A stretch of 64,000 nucleotides of DNA from Craterostigma plantagineum (taxonomy: Eukaryota > Streptophyta > Magnoliopsida > Lamiales > Linderniaceae). Location of the stretch: contig JAPQWV010000005.1 of the NCBI GenBank assembly GCA_027422505.1, positions 9,367,501 through 9,431,500 of the forward strand, written 5' to 3'. Positions 35,104-46,054 of this stretch are shown here, one piece after another. Both the position numbers and the translations under genes were made by a program. Below the pieces are notes generated by a model. The model searched no databases, was not told the origin of the DNA, and worked only from the letters and a program-made list of their open reading frames with translations. Numbering within the stretch: position 1 is the first letter of the stretch; every line of letters starts with the position of its first letter.

Positions 35104-35224
35104 GCTGAAGTTGGAGGGCGTGGTCTCTTACCCCTTGCGACGGAGGGCTTTTGCTTCTTTTTGCTTGGTGCAGACTAGTCAGACAAGATATTGACTTAAG
35201 CATACTTTTGCTTGCTTTTTGCTT

Positions 35225-35452
35225 GGTCTCACATGAGATAATGTGAGATAGTGTGTAATCCTACTGGATTAATAGAAAATATCATTCGGCGGCCCGTGGA
35301 CGTATGATTCACCCGAACCCGAACCACGTAAATCGTTGTCACTTTATTTTTTCCGTCCCTTTTACACATTCCTCCACGATTTCATCCGTCCCGGTTCTCA
35401 CCATGATTTCCCGGACCAAAATCTTGTTGATCGGGGTCACCCGCATCAAATG
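35225..35452 (+). repeat. LTR fragment related to LTR G
   Basis: Shares the GATTAATAGAAAATATC, GGCGGCCCGTGGACGTA and ACCACGTAAATC blocks with 29740-29815. It lacks the upstream U3. It is followed directly by the truncated LTR of element F. Confidence 0.65.
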
Positions 35453-36220
35453 GTAATACCTAAAACTCAACTAGAAAACGAGTTATAAGGGGGCCAGGCA
35501 GGTTCCGCCGACGCCCCTCCGATGCTTAAGTCGATATCTTCCTCGAAAACGGGTGATTATAGGTGCTAGGCTTGTGTTTTAGTGATTTCGGATGCGTACC
35601 TGAAAAATGGCTCGACCGTTACGTTTTATACCAACCTCATTTCGCCTTGCCTTGACCTGATCATCACCCTAGCCCACTCTCTCGTGGACTTTTTGCGGGG
35701 ACGTGGTCTTTCCCACATTCTTTCCAACGTCCTCCTTTCTTCTTTCTTCCTCCGATTCTCTCTCGGACCGATACTTCTCGCTGCGAAACCGCCCAGCCCA
35801 AGCTCCTTATGCCCTTCTCGGAGGAATCAATCTTACTCGACCACGTTCTTATCATGCCTCTGATCGATCATCTTGGTCCGGCTCCTTTACGTCCTTGGAC
35901 CGACTTACTCGGGTCTCACCTCGCATTTCTCGGTCGATTATCTCGACCCGACCTCTCCGCCTTTCCTGACCGACCTGCTGGTATCTCCCTCTGTTTTCTC
36001 TCCTCGGGGGAAATATCCTCATTCCGTCCCAACTTCTCCGGAGTCTATCTCATCCATTTGGCCATCTTCCCGGGGTTTCTCTTTTATCCCTCGTCTTTCC
36101 GGCTGACCCTTTTCTACTCTCGGGCTAGTTCCCGGGAGTGCCCGCTCATCCATTGCTTTCTTTTTCCCCGCCTTATGACTCGCGGGTTATTTACCGTTAG
36201 CTGAAACCCCAAGGGTAACA
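35453..36220 (-). repeat. 3' LTR of element F (truncated at its outer end)
   Basis: Alignable with 38305-38555 plus 42111-42608. The inner end (minus strand TGTTACCCTTGGGG) abuts the PPT. The first about 85 bp expected from 38220-38304 are missing. Confidence 0.85.
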
Positions 36221-36236
36221 ATGGTCCCCCCCTAAA
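36221..36236 (-). other. Polypurine tract of element F
   Basis: Minus strand TTTTAGGGGGGGACCAT immediately before the LTR start. Confidence 0.75.
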
Positions 36237-36754
36237 ATAGTCCAAAAATGGTGTAAAGCGTTTTGGACTTTCACTATCGGTAAAATAATCGATCCTAAGG
36301 TTTCTCTGCTCTTCCCTATGAACTTTCCAGAGTGTCCCTCACGTCCTCTTTCTTCAATCCTCGGGCATCGTCCATCCTCTATCTGTCGTGACGATTTCTT
36401 GAGACACCACGTCGCAGCCTTCTTGGGCGGGAAAACTACCGCCCCATCGAATCAGAGTCAAACTGATATTACCATGTGTCGCTCATCCTGGGGCTTAACG
36501 TCCCATCTTTTTTTTCCTTTATTATTTTTCTTTTATTCCCCTTCCTCTTCTATAGGGTTTTCAGTTTTCACCAGTATCTGTTTCATCTTCTCTCCCCAAA
36601 ATCTCAAATAGCGCGGCAATTGTTCTTCTACCCCGGCGTTCCACTTACAAGACCGAGTCATCTCCCTCTTCTTTAAATCCTCTAAATCACTTCCCCCCCC
36701 CCCTCTCTTTTCTTTCCCTTTCCTCTGTTCCCTTTTGTTTATTTCTGAATTCGT
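36237..36754. other. Spacer between PPT and antisense ORF of element F
   Basis: CT-rich on the plus strand, with a TTTAAATCC stretch near 36673, a C-run at 36692-36702 and pyrimidine tracts just before the ATG at 36755. It could act as promoter/5' UTR of the antisense ORF; no defined box can be claimed. Confidence 0.4.
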
Positions 36755-38130
36755 TTGGGTATGTGTTCTGCTGAGAGCGACGATACGAGCACTTCCTCCC
36801 CTCCGACTCAGCCGTCTTCCTTCCCAAATTCTCGATGGAATTCCCCTAAATCTCCCTCAACGTTTGCATTTTTAACCTCATTTCTCGACGCGGCGCGGGC
36901 TTTACTCAAATCCCTGACCTGGATATTTTCCACCCCCTCATCTTGTAGGATTTCACGACGAAAAGGCATACCTTCAAGCTTTAGGAAATTGGGTTTTTCA
37001 GATGGAAGATTTCTGCGAGTCGATCAAAGTCCCGTGGCACGAAGTGAGCATTTCCTCCCTTCAGGAATCCCACGTCCCGACCATCATAGATCGGCGTGGA
37101 TTGACTCTCAAATTTGAAGTGTGGATTCCCGGGCCTCAGGATGTGCCCATCGGGCCTCCCGAGGGCTTTTATACATTTTTTCTGGACCAACTAGACATGG
37201 GTCTCCGCCTTCCTGTTCCTTCTTTCATAGTGGAGCTCTGCAATTATTATCATATTTCTCCAAGTCAGCTAACTCCTAGTTGTTACAGCCTCCTTCTATC
37301 GCTGGCTATCCTCACCAAATATTTTCAAATACCCCTCTCTCTGCCTCTCCTTGTACCCTTAAAAATCAACCAAAAAGAACGCTGCAAATTCTTTTCTCGT
37401 CCATCGCTTCCGATTCCTTCTCGGTAACCCTTCTTCCCATAAGGGATGGATGGGCAAATACTTCTTCGTCTGATCCCCGGAGGGAAGTCCCGAGAATAAC
37501 ACAGTCAACGACTGGCCCAACGCAACATCCGTGTTGACTACTCTTCCTTCCGCTCCCGATTCGGAAATAGAGAGATTCAAAGAGGCTCTCGGGCTCCGCC
37601 GCTTCAGCGCTCCCGAGCTCATCAAAGATGCCTTTTATGTCACATCGGTGTTTGTTCAAAGGGAATCGTAGTAGACGACTTAGGTATATTTAGCGGGGTT
37701 CCCCTTTCCTTTCTTCCTTTTTCCTTTTCCCATCTTACCTTGTTATTGATCGACTTTCTTATCGTGCCAGAATCACGTATGGACCTCACAGACCTCATTG
37801 CCATTCAAGAGAAGATCAAAAGAGGTGGTACTTCTCAGGCCCCTCCACCTCCCTCTATCACGCGGGCCCTCAATAAAGGGAAGGGCAAAGCTCCCGCCGC
37901 ATCTTCGGAACCCCCGAAAGTGGCCCCCAAAAGGAAGGCGCCAGCCGCCCCGAGCAGCTCCTCGGCCAAGAAATCCAGGCCCGGTTCCGAGGAGCACAGA
38001 CGTCGTTGAGGATTCCCCAATCCCATGTGATCCGACCTACCAGCCAAGCTACTTCAACCGCCCACGAGGTACTCAATGTGTGGAGTTTCCTCATGGATTC
38101 CCTAGCGAGACCAATCGATCTGACGTTTAG
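36755..38130 (+). pseudogene. Antisense extra ORF of element F (Transposase_28-like)
   Basis: Plus-strand coding remnant in several frames. The first (ATG 36755/36761) has a Ser/Pro-rich start. The second (37002-37427) contains IGPPEGFYTFFLDQLDMGLR, LPVPSFIVEL and YYHISPSQLTP, the hallmark of the plant 'putative gypsy type transposon' family (Transposase_28). Next come SSIASDSFSV and DGWANTSS, then a low-complexity Pro/Lys/Ala region (37740-38009) and a last short stretch to a TAG near 38130. Frame changes at about 36955, 37390 and 37660 suggest either decay or removed introns. It is antisense to the element, as is known for extra ORFs of Tat elements. Its function is unknown. Confidence 0.7.
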
Positions 38131-38186
38131 AAAATGAACCCTCGACAAATTTTTTCCACGTTGGCTCAAAACATGGGTAACATGAT

Positions 38187-38215
38187 CGTGGGTTCGATTC
38201 CCACATACGGCGCCA
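38187..38215 (-). promoter_or_regulatory. Extended tRNA-like primer binding site of element F
   Basis: The plus strand reads as the 3' end of a tRNA: a T-arm with stem GTGGG/CCCAC around the GGTTCGATTCC loop, then ATACGGCGCCA. A normal PBS needs only the last 12-18 bases; here complementarity runs through the T-arm. No 5' half is present, so this is not a tRNA gene. Confidence 0.75.
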
Positions 38216-38219
38216 ATTG

Positions 38220-38555
38220 TGTTCCAGGAAAACGCCCCTTCGCAACGACTTCCAGCACCGCTTCTCTGATCCTAACGATCATTCACTTTGAATCCTAATA
38301 CCTAAAAATCAACAGAAAACGAGTTAGAAGGGGGCCGTGCAGGTTCCGACGATGCCTCTCCGATGCTTAAGTCAGTATCTTCCTCGAAAATGGGTGATTA
38401 TAGGTGCTAGGCTAGCAAGATAGTTTCAGTTATGCGTACCTGGAAAAAGACTCGGTCGTTACCTTTTATACCAACCTCATTTCGCCTTGCCTTGACCTGG
38501 TCATCACCCTAGCCCACTCTTTCGTCGACTTTTCGCGGGGACGTGGTCTTTCCCA
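38220..38555 (-). repeat. 5' LTR of element F, first part
   Basis: Starts TGTTCCAGGAAAACG on the plus strand next to the PBS; interrupted at 38555 by the hAT element and resumes at 42111. Confidence 0.88.
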
Positions 38556-38682
38556 CAGGGCCGGTCCTAACAATTTGTAGGCCCCGGGGTGAAATAAAAT
38601 AGCAAGGCCACTATAGCGTGACTTTTTTCTAGCTACAGTAAACGAACAAATAGTATGAAGCTGAAAATCGACAATATTCATG

Positions 38683-38990
38683 TCAAATCACAAAATAACG
38701 CAAATAATCACATAAAAATATTACGACAAACATTTTTCTTGAAGCAAAATCATGGATAAATGTATATGCATCAATAGTATTCAGTAGATTCCTCTCGATA
38801 CATAAGATAACATGTCCATTCAATCTTTGTTGTGACATGGACAATCTCAAGTTTGTCTTTAACAATTTCAACTTGGAAAAATCCTTTCTACTGATGCTAC
38901 AGTCACTGGTACAGTCAAAAGAATTCGATAAGCAATGTAAACATTTGGATAACTACTTAGCAATTTTGACCTCAAGAATTTCTAAAGCTG
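38683..38990 (-). pseudogene. hAT transposase C-terminal dimerisation domain
   Basis: Minus-strand translation gives YPNVYIAYRILLTVPVTVAS, ERIFSKLKLLKTNLR and SQQRLNGHVILCIERNLL. This is the hAT C-terminal dimerisation motif of the ZMYM1/TTF-finger proteins. It ends in the frame closing at 38683. It is separated from the rest of the gene by the foreign insert. Confidence 0.88.
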
Positions 38991-39019
38991 ACATTAAACG
39001 ATTCAGCAATGTAGCTTGT

Positions 39020-40085
39020 TGATCGACACGTGGTGTGCTAATATAATGTGCAGGTGTGACAAGTGCTAAATAAAGCGAATACTTAATTACTATCACCGAC
39101 GTGCGATAGGCAGTGGACTTATCGTTTGTAGTGCAGTAACGTGAGTAAACGAGTATCGAACACGAGGAATAAACTGTTTACTAGTAATAACCTATCTACT
39201 TGATATCTAGCATAAATAAAGTGCGCAAATTGTTAATACTAAGAACTAACCTAACAGACCAATCCAAAAGCAACAAGAGATTAAGAGAACACGACTGAAA
39301 CTGGTGAGAGTGCTTTCAGATAATAAAAGTGTGTTCCCGCTAGGTACTATCGTTTAAGACAATAAATTATAGCAACTACGTGATTAAGACTAATCGCAGT
39401 AATTTCCTACCCACTCACGAATTTGTTGTCGCCCTAAACGCTTACGGGCCTTCGCGCCCGAAATATGGACTGGCACCCCAAGAGCCCGACAAAAATCGTC
39501 GACGTCGACCGTGTGCTCCTCGTTAAACACCCGGAAGTTGACTGTATTCACGCCGTACTCTGAGCAGGGCTAGTGTTTTTACAAGAAATCTCTAGCCAAC
39601 CTTCCTGCAAGAGACCTTTTCTTCTCATCAAGCGTGTTGGGACTCGATAGAAATAAGAAGAAGGGAAAAGATTACTAAGGTGGCGGCGGAGATGGTGTCC
39701 TCGGGCGAAGGTGTGCCAGTGAGGTTTGTGTAAGCTTTATCGCCGCGTCCATGTCTCGAAGGGCCCGTTCGTAGCGCTGCTGCTCCTCACGGTACAGACG
39801 GTGGGCTTCCTCATTCCGACGCCGAGTCTCCTCGTTGAGTCGCCGTGTCTCTTCGTCGAGCAACGCTGTTCAAGCGCATCATCTCCTGGCGCAGTGCGTC
39901 AAGCTCCGCTGTCGACGCGTATGGGGCAACGCCGGACGATTTCCCCTGATAATATCCGGATGAGTAGTGGCCGCCGGTCGTGTCTGTCCATCGGTTGGGG
40001 GCCGTCGAGGTAGAGCTGGTCGGCGGGGACGTCGCGGTGGTCCGTCTGGCCACGATACATCTCGTGCCAGACGTACAACGGAGCT
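39020..40085. other. Foreign insert within the hAT gene
   Basis: The transposase reading stops after [10 protein letters not shown] at 40085 and resumes with the C-terminal domain near 38990; the middle of the gene is replaced. The right part (39675-40085) encodes a coiled-coil fragment on the minus strand. The left part (39030-39430) is noncoding with a GATAGGCAGTGGACTTATCG segment. No terminal repeats could be fixed. Confidence 0.6.
39675..40010 (-). pseudogene. Coiled-coil C-terminus resembling CACTA-associated proteins
   Basis: With one frame change near 39865, the minus strand encodes [32 protein letters not shown] and a run of ETRRLNEETRRRNEEAHRL repeats, ending RPRTPSPPPP and a stop at 39675. 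Such Glu/Arg heptads with a Ser/Gly/Tyr-rich lead-in are found at the ends of plant CACTA (En/Spm) transposase-associated proteins (Transposase_24-like). The assignment is by resemblance only. Confidence 0.4.
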
Positions 40086-41365
40086 TGAAATCTAATTGCT
40101 TTGACACTTTTAATTCTACTCTCCCAACGCGTATTAAACAAAGATTTCACAGTTAAACTTGGAACGTTATTAAGTAAAATATTCCATCTTTTTGGAGAAC
40201 GTGAAAACAATACATATATTCGTTGAACAACACCAAAAAATGATTTAGCTTTAACACAAGAGTGTGCTATATCACTAAGTGTGAGATTAAGACTATGACA
40301 AGCATATGGCATATATAATGCTCTAGGATTTATTTCAAGTAACCGCTTTTGCACCCCATTGTTTTTTTCTTTCATGTTAGAACCGTTGTCATAACCTTGT
40401 CCCCTTATATCTTCTATACTAAGATCAAGTGATCTTAGCACATTTAGCAATTTGTTAGAAAGTCCTAATCCGGAAGTATCATCTACCTTCAAAAACTCTA
40501 CAAAGTATTCATCGATTTTTATTTCGTTATTTGACATGTTTACACATCGAACTACTATAGAAAAATCAACTCATTTTGAATTTTATGGCCAAGATAATGA
40601 TGATGAATATCATGGTTTTGAATGCGCCTAACATGATCTTGCATAACAACATCAAATTCAGCAATCATCTCAATTAATCCCAAGAAATTACCATTATTAT
40701 CTTGATAACGTTTCTCATTAGTTCCTCAAAAAGCCAAATGATTTTTAGAAAGACACTTTACGACAGAGATAATTCTCACTAAGACTTGTCTCCATCTATC
40801 TTTCTCTCTTCTAAATCTCTTCCTGTAATTCCTTGTCAATTGTTTGGTTAGTTTTTAACCTCAATCGCAATTCATTCCATGTATTCATGTTAATGATATG
40901 CTCAACACTATTCTCATGGTCGTGGAGTCTCTCACTAAGATGCTTCCAATCTCTAAATCTTTCACTTGCTAATAAACTTTTACTATTACTTGATTCGAAC
41001 AACTTGCAACAAAAACAATAAATTTTATCATCATGCTTACTATAAACTAACCATTTTCTATCACTAGTCTCTCCATTACTCAACTTTCGTGAATAATAAG
41101 AGTAAGAAAAATGCCTGGAGAGGTTCCTTAGGGAGTACAAGATTCAAATCTCTAGTAGGCCCCTTATCACAACTAAAGTATCCCTAGATTTATTATCAAG
41201 ATTATCCAAATTTCTTGGATCGTATATGTCTGTATGAGTCTTAGGTTGTTCCTGAGCCTTCAGATTTGCATCATTAGATGCATTGCTAACATGCTCATTC
41301 AAACTGACACTATTCTCAACCACATTGTTTTCACTATTCTCAGCATTGTTAAATGATTCACGCAA
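40083..41365 (-). pseudogene. hAT transposase N-terminal and central domains (TTF/ZMYM1-like)
   Basis: Three broken frames in order. 41144-41365 has HTDIYDPRNLDNLDNKSRD. 40811-41140 is a TTF-type finger region: [20 protein letters not shown] then [17 protein letters not shown]. 40083-40720 is the catalytic RNase H-like region, with [19 protein letters not shown], then [18 protein letters not shown] carrying the conserved Asp of the second catalytic block, then [12 protein letters not shown] and [14 protein letters not shown]. Frame changes at about 41142, 40800 and 40560 inactivate it. The protein would excise and reinsert the element. Confidence 0.88.
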
Positions 41366-42110
41366 TATAATATATCATGATCCACATCCACATTAGATTG
41401 TTCAACTCTTTTGACAACAAATTTATCAATTGCTCCTTTTGTGATTCTATAAATTTTTCTTGCTGATGTTTTCTTTTTCTCTTTTGACTACCAGACAAAT
41501 GCTTATTAGACGATATAGCTCAGTTAACTAAAAAATCGTACACAAACAAGAAAGGAGTCGACACTGTCACAAATCGCAAATGAATAGGAAAAATAACAGC
41601 TGATTATTTAAAATCCCAGTGGTTCGGCCTAGATTTGCTGCTTTTGTAATTCCCAATCCCCAAAGATGCAAACTGTAAGGGAAACGAAATCACAAAATAA
41701 GAAAGCATAGAGAGCTTGCAATTTTTAGTGACAAAGAAAATCTTTAATTGCAGTCTATAATGGATGGTGTTGCTCAAGAAGAACATGAAGAGATAGAGAG
41801 CTTGCAATTTGTTTCTCGCTGGAAAGATAATACTCGTTGAATCTCCTGCGTGTATATTAATTATTATTGGGGTTTATAATTTAACTAGGGCATGTTTAAG
41901 GTCTGAGTATTGTGGGCTATATTAATATTATGGCCCAATCTATTTGGATATTTTTTGGTTGGTTGTTGGGAAGTTATTTATGGGATTTGCTGTTTTTTAA
42001 AAACTATTTTCAACTTAGCATAGTAGTAACAGTGTACTATAAACATGTGCCCCCCTTCACGACTATGCCCGGGGTGGTCGCCCCTTTCGCCCCCTTCAGG
42101 GCCGGTCCTG

Positions 42111-42608
42111 CGTTCCCATGTTCTTCCCCACGTCCTCCTTTCCTCTTTCTCCTCCAGCTCTCTCTCGGACCTATTCTTCTCGTGTGAAACCGCCAAGCCC
42201 GAGCTTCCTTATGCCCTTCTCGGGGGCATCAATCTTACTCGACCATCTTATCATGCCTCGGATCGATCATCTTGGTCCGGCTCTTTCACGTCCTTGGACC
42301 GACTTACTCTGGTCTCACCTCGCGTTTCTCGGTTGATTATCTCGACCCGACCTCTCCGCCTTTCCTGACCGACCTACTGGTATCACCCTCTGTTTTCTCT
42401 CCTCAGGGGAAATATCCTCATTTCGTCCCAACTTATCGGGAGTCTGCGCCATCTTCCCGGGGTTTCTCTTTTATCCCTCGCCCTTCCCAGGACCCTTTTC
42501 TACTCTCGGGCTAGTTCTCGGGAGTGCCCGCTCTTCCATTGCTTCCTTTTCCCCCGCCTTCTGACTCGCGGGTTATTTTACCGTTAGCCGAAAATCTCGA
42601 GGGTAATA
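42111..42608 (-). repeat. 5' LTR of element F, second part
   Basis: Resumes the LTR after the hAT element and aligns with 35725-36220. Ends near GAGGGTAATA at 42608. Its ORFs are LTR shadows. Confidence 0.85.
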
Positions 42609-43578
42609 GAATTTTTCAATTCACTATTGATTTCTACTTTTATACTAAAAATTTTTCATTTCGCGAAAATCGCACTTTTAGGTCTCATTTAATATGTTTT
42701 ATATATAGTAATATATGCGATATTATATAGTTATAACTATATAAATAATATCAAAATTATTTTATTTTTTGTAAGCAAGCATGCAACAATGTGGTACCTT
42801 GCCGATATAGAAATTTTTTCGATTTACCATTTTTTTAAATAATTTAATTTTTTGGTTCCATGTTGTATTAACCGGTTTATGCCAAAGCCCCGATTTTGAT
42901 TTTGACTTTTCGGGAATCTATTTATTTCTTTAGACGAGACAGTTTGCAAAAACGATGTTGATGTCCTGGTTCCATCAAACACAACCACACCGATCAAAAA
43001 AATCCGTAACAAATTTTATCGTGAAGACAATTTTAATTGTGATTACTCTTGTATTTTTTCAAATTGTGCGCTATATGTCTGTATTTTTGTGAATCATGTG
43101 CTCAACGTTTTTTTTTCATTTTTTTGGATCTTATATTTAATTTCTATATTTTGTCTTCAATTTGCGTTTGTTATAAAATTATTTAACACAAAAAGTAAAT
43201 TAAAAGGATGCCTAATAAATTTTTGTGCACGTTAAATTAACTCAGAAAACAAAATAAAATAAAATAATGTCTACTTTTGTAATTAACTCGTTATGTTGGA
43301 ATTTGACGACCTTGCTAAAGAACATTAGGTTCTACGAACCAACGAATAAACACACACATTGTTAGACCTAATATGCAAAGATATATCGCTTAATAGCTCA
43401 ACAAACCTTCTTGAGACAATGAACTGACCAATAAGAAGAAACTCTCATCAAGAGAGAACTGAACACAGCCAATAGCAACAAAAAAACAAAACCAAACGAC
43501 AACAATATTCAAAAGAAGAACTAAAGAACCTACTAGATATAGTCTAACACTACATAATATGGCTATTAAACCTAGATC
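42609..43578. other. AT-rich intergenic DNA
   Basis: No gene or element with definable ends seen. Confidence 0.7.
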
Positions 43579-43594
43579 TACAGCTCATCACTTT
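43579..43594. repeat. Left LINE target-site duplication
   Basis: TACAGCTCATCACTTT, repeated exactly at 44132-44147. Confidence 0.92.
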
Positions 43595-44131
43595 TTTTCT
43601 TTTTTTTTTTTGGTAAGAAGTATTATCATTACCACAAGAACCCCAGTTTGTACATCATACTCCCATCAAACCAACCTATTACATGTTAAGTACAATATAA
43701 TCGGTGCATGAACTCCAATCCCCTGCGTGAGGCCTTCGCAGCCCACATACCATACATTTGGGCCTTAAACTCCTTCTTGAATACCTGAAATAGCTCTTGT
43801 ATCAGATTAGGACTCAATCCATGAATTCTCGCATTGCGTTCCTTCCACACTTGATAAACAACAGCAGCCACTCCCGCTATTTGGACTCTTGTAGTGATGC
43901 TCTTGTGCCTCGCCAAGCGTACCATCTTCTGCCTCCATCTCTCTATAGGAATCAGATTCTCAATCAGCATCCATCTACCAGCCTCGATAAGAAGTTCCTT
44001 GCTATACCCACATTGAAAAAATAAATGGTCCACGCCTTCCTCAGCCTGTGCACATAGAGCACACTTGGTATCAGATATAGCGACCCCCCATTGAGCTAGT
44101 CTATCCCTGGTTAACAGCTTCTTATGCATAG
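43595..44131 (-). mobile_element. 5'-truncated LINE (non-LTR retrotransposon)
   Basis: Minus strand. A poly(A) tail (T-rich run on the plus strand, about 43595-43613) follows the end of a LINE ORF2. The coding part encodes a reverse-transcriptase zinc-binding domain (zf-RVT): CALCAQAEEGVDHLFFQC, then VVYQVWKERNARIHG. It is flanked by 16-bp perfect duplications. The ORF extends to 44144, but its apparent start (MMSCT) lies in the duplicated target, so the element has no start of its own. RT and endonuclease were lost by 5' truncation at insertion. Confidence 0.93.
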
Positions 44132-44147
44132 TACAGCTCATCACTTT
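44132..44147. repeat. Right LINE target-site duplication
   Basis: TACAGCTCATCACTTT, identical to 43579-43594. Confidence 0.92.
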
Positions 44148-44776
44148 CTTTTGTCATCAACCTTCAAATTTTGTCTTCTCCGATTAAAGTATTCTCAAAT
44201 TGAGAGAAGAAAACTCCTTCAATGAGGATAACAAACTTCCAACTTTGGAGACTCATGGGGGAGGAGGGAGGGCGGTTATTCTTGTCTCGGATTCAGAGAG
44301 AGGTGAGAGTTAGGGTATCAAGAGAGAGAAAGTGAACCAAAATTATACATCTTTAATCTCCATAATCTAACATTATAATAAATAATACACAACTATAGCA
44401 TAAATTAAGTCTTTCATAATGCGCTTTTGTATAAGTATTTACTATTAAATATGGATCTTTCAAAAATTTTAGTCAAGACTTTCACCAAATTATACAATTG
44501 ACATAATTATATACGTACGATATCCTCATTTAAAAAAAATTGATATATAAATATTTCCTCCATTTTCTTTTCTTCTTTTTTCTAAATCTAATTTATATTG
44601 GAATGATACATATTAAGTAGAGCCGTCAAACGTGCCGGCAGGGCAGGCCGGCCCGTTACTTGCCAAAGCCCACCAATTGGCGGGGCGGGCGCGGGTAAGC
44701 CCGCCATGCAGGCCTCCAGGCAGGCCTAAAGTTTCACAGCCCGCGCGGGCATTTTTGCCAGCTCTAAGATTAAGTA
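44148..44776. other. Intergenic DNA with a hAT-like terminal fragment
   Basis: 44148-44615 has no gene. 44621-44765 is GC-rich (AGAGCCGTCAAACGTGCCGG...) and resembles the ends of hAT-derived short elements. The overlapping ORFs on both strands are by-products of its composition. Confidence 0.5.
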
Positions 44777-45452
44777 CACTACAAAACATAGCTGAAATAG
44801 TGGCGGAAGCCGGGACAAAAACGCCGTCGCAAAACATTGTGATGGTTTCTCCGTCGCAATTAGCGTCTCGTCGGAAATATCTGTCCCTAATACTTTCCGA
44901 CATATATTCCGTCGCAAAGATTTACGCGGCAGTCCGAAAATTTTGAAACCCATTGTTTTTTTTATCTCAACACACTTTTAATTTCTTTTTCCATTCTTTG
45001 TCGCAACTTCTCTCTTCAACCTTCTCTTTCTTATATTCTCTTAATCTCAAATTATCCTTTATTCTCTCAGAGATTGGTGACGGAAATTTGGTGTGGCGTT
45101 GATAGAGGCGGGCCGACTGTACCTGGCCTCGAGCGAGGTGGCGGGGCGGATCTGGGTTTTAGGGGACATTGTGGCGGACTTGGGAGACTCCGGCGGCTGC
45201 AAGGAAGCGGATATGTGGGTGCAAAACATCGGCGAGGTTGGCTCGTCAGGCTGTCGGTGTTGATTTTTTTTTATTATTTAAATTTTTGTCCCTGAGTTAC
45301 CGACGGTCTCAAAATTTGCCACGGATAAATTCAACGATAACGAGTTTTGTGCCCGCGATTTAGCAACGGTCAGGTCCGCCGCTATTACGCTTTTTGCGAC
45401 GGTTTTCCTACGGTCGCCGTTGTCGCTAATAATTCATCTTTTGTTTTTAGTG
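44777..45452. mobile_element. Non-autonomous CACTA element (676 bp)
   Basis: Begins CACTACAAAACATAG and ends ...CTTTTGTTTTTAGTG, so both termini read CACTA. Subterminal regions are full of the short GTCGCAA / CGACGG / CCGTCGC motifs to which CACTA transposases bind. Flanking trinucleotides are GTA and TTA (expected 3-bp duplication, one mismatch). No transposase is present; the GC-rich ORF at 45074-45295 has no recognisable domain. Confidence 0.82.
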
Positions 45453-46054
45453 TTACAAAACTCATTTTTGAAAAAGATTTAGGAATTAGTTTAGTCAAAT
45501 ACTTTATAAATTATTGAATTAAATGCAATGTCTTAAAGTGCAATGTCCTAAATTAATTTTATTCACACCTCTAAGCTACTCATTATTGAAAACACATTAT
45601 TAAATTCAATGTCTAAAAAATATTTAATTAGTAAAATTATTATTATTATTTAATTCAAGAGGAAAAAAAGAGTAACTTTTACAAATTTCTTGTTATTTTA
45701 TAAAATTAGAATGAAAAGTAATTGTTAGGGTAGTACGACCCAAATAGAAAACATTGACTACTGTATTGATTTTTTATAACAGGCTAATTGTTGAACCGTC
45801 AACGTGATAAACATATAATTTTCGGACCGGGTCAAGAAAAATAATTTTACCAGCCAAAGAATTATGGAATATGACCTCAAAAATTTCGTTACATCATCAA
45901 GCCTTGCAACAACAGAAAGAATAACAATTATCATTTCAATCAACTTGTGTAAACTCCCAATCAAACAATAAAAGAATATCTATCCCGGAAAAAGAAAAAT
46001 AAAAGAAAGAAACATCGCGTAATTCTTAAAAAATAACGAACCCGTCGTATATTG
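45453..46054. other. AT-rich intergenic DNA
   Basis: No gene seen; serves as 3' flank of the small host gene. No canonical poly(A) signal recognised on the minus strand here. Confidence 0.6.

Larger units (their letters stand above)
38556..42110 (-). mobile_element. hAT transposon (ZMYM1-like), inserted in the F LTR
   Basis: Ends are CAGGGCCGGTCCTA on the left and, on the opposite strand, CAGGACCGGCCCTG on the right. They are flanked by 8-bp duplications CTTTCCCA (38548-38555) and CGTTCCCA (42111-42118), one mismatch apart. 8-bp duplications and CAGGGCCGG termini are typical of hAT elements with TTF-finger transposases. The minus-strand transposase gene is broken and interrupted by about 1 kb of foreign DNA. 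The 5' region 41366-42110 is AT-rich and noncoding. Confidence 0.9.
35453..42608 (-). mobile_element. Gypsy-type element F: LTRs plus antisense ORF only
   Basis: 3' LTR 35453-36220 (its outer end replaced), PPT 36221-36236, internal region 36221-38219, PBS 38187-38215, and 5' LTR 38220-38555 continued at 42111-42608 around an inserted hAT element. The 2-kb interior shows no gag, protease, RT or integrase; the only coding-like sequence is on the opposite (plus) strand. It looks like a non-autonomous Tat-related element mobilised in trans (inference). Confidence 0.75.

Noticed and set aside
37870..38169. Minus-strand ORFs opposite the antisense ORF of element F (possible Gag)
   Set aside because: No Gag motif; they are shadows of the Pro/Lys/Ala-rich plus-strand region.
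38187..38215. tRNA gene
   Set aside because: Only the T-arm and acceptor 3' strand are present, directly beside an LTR; it is a primer binding site.
45074..45295. Gene captured by the CACTA element
   Set aside because: The ORF is GC-rich and short, with no recognisable domain or splice pattern.
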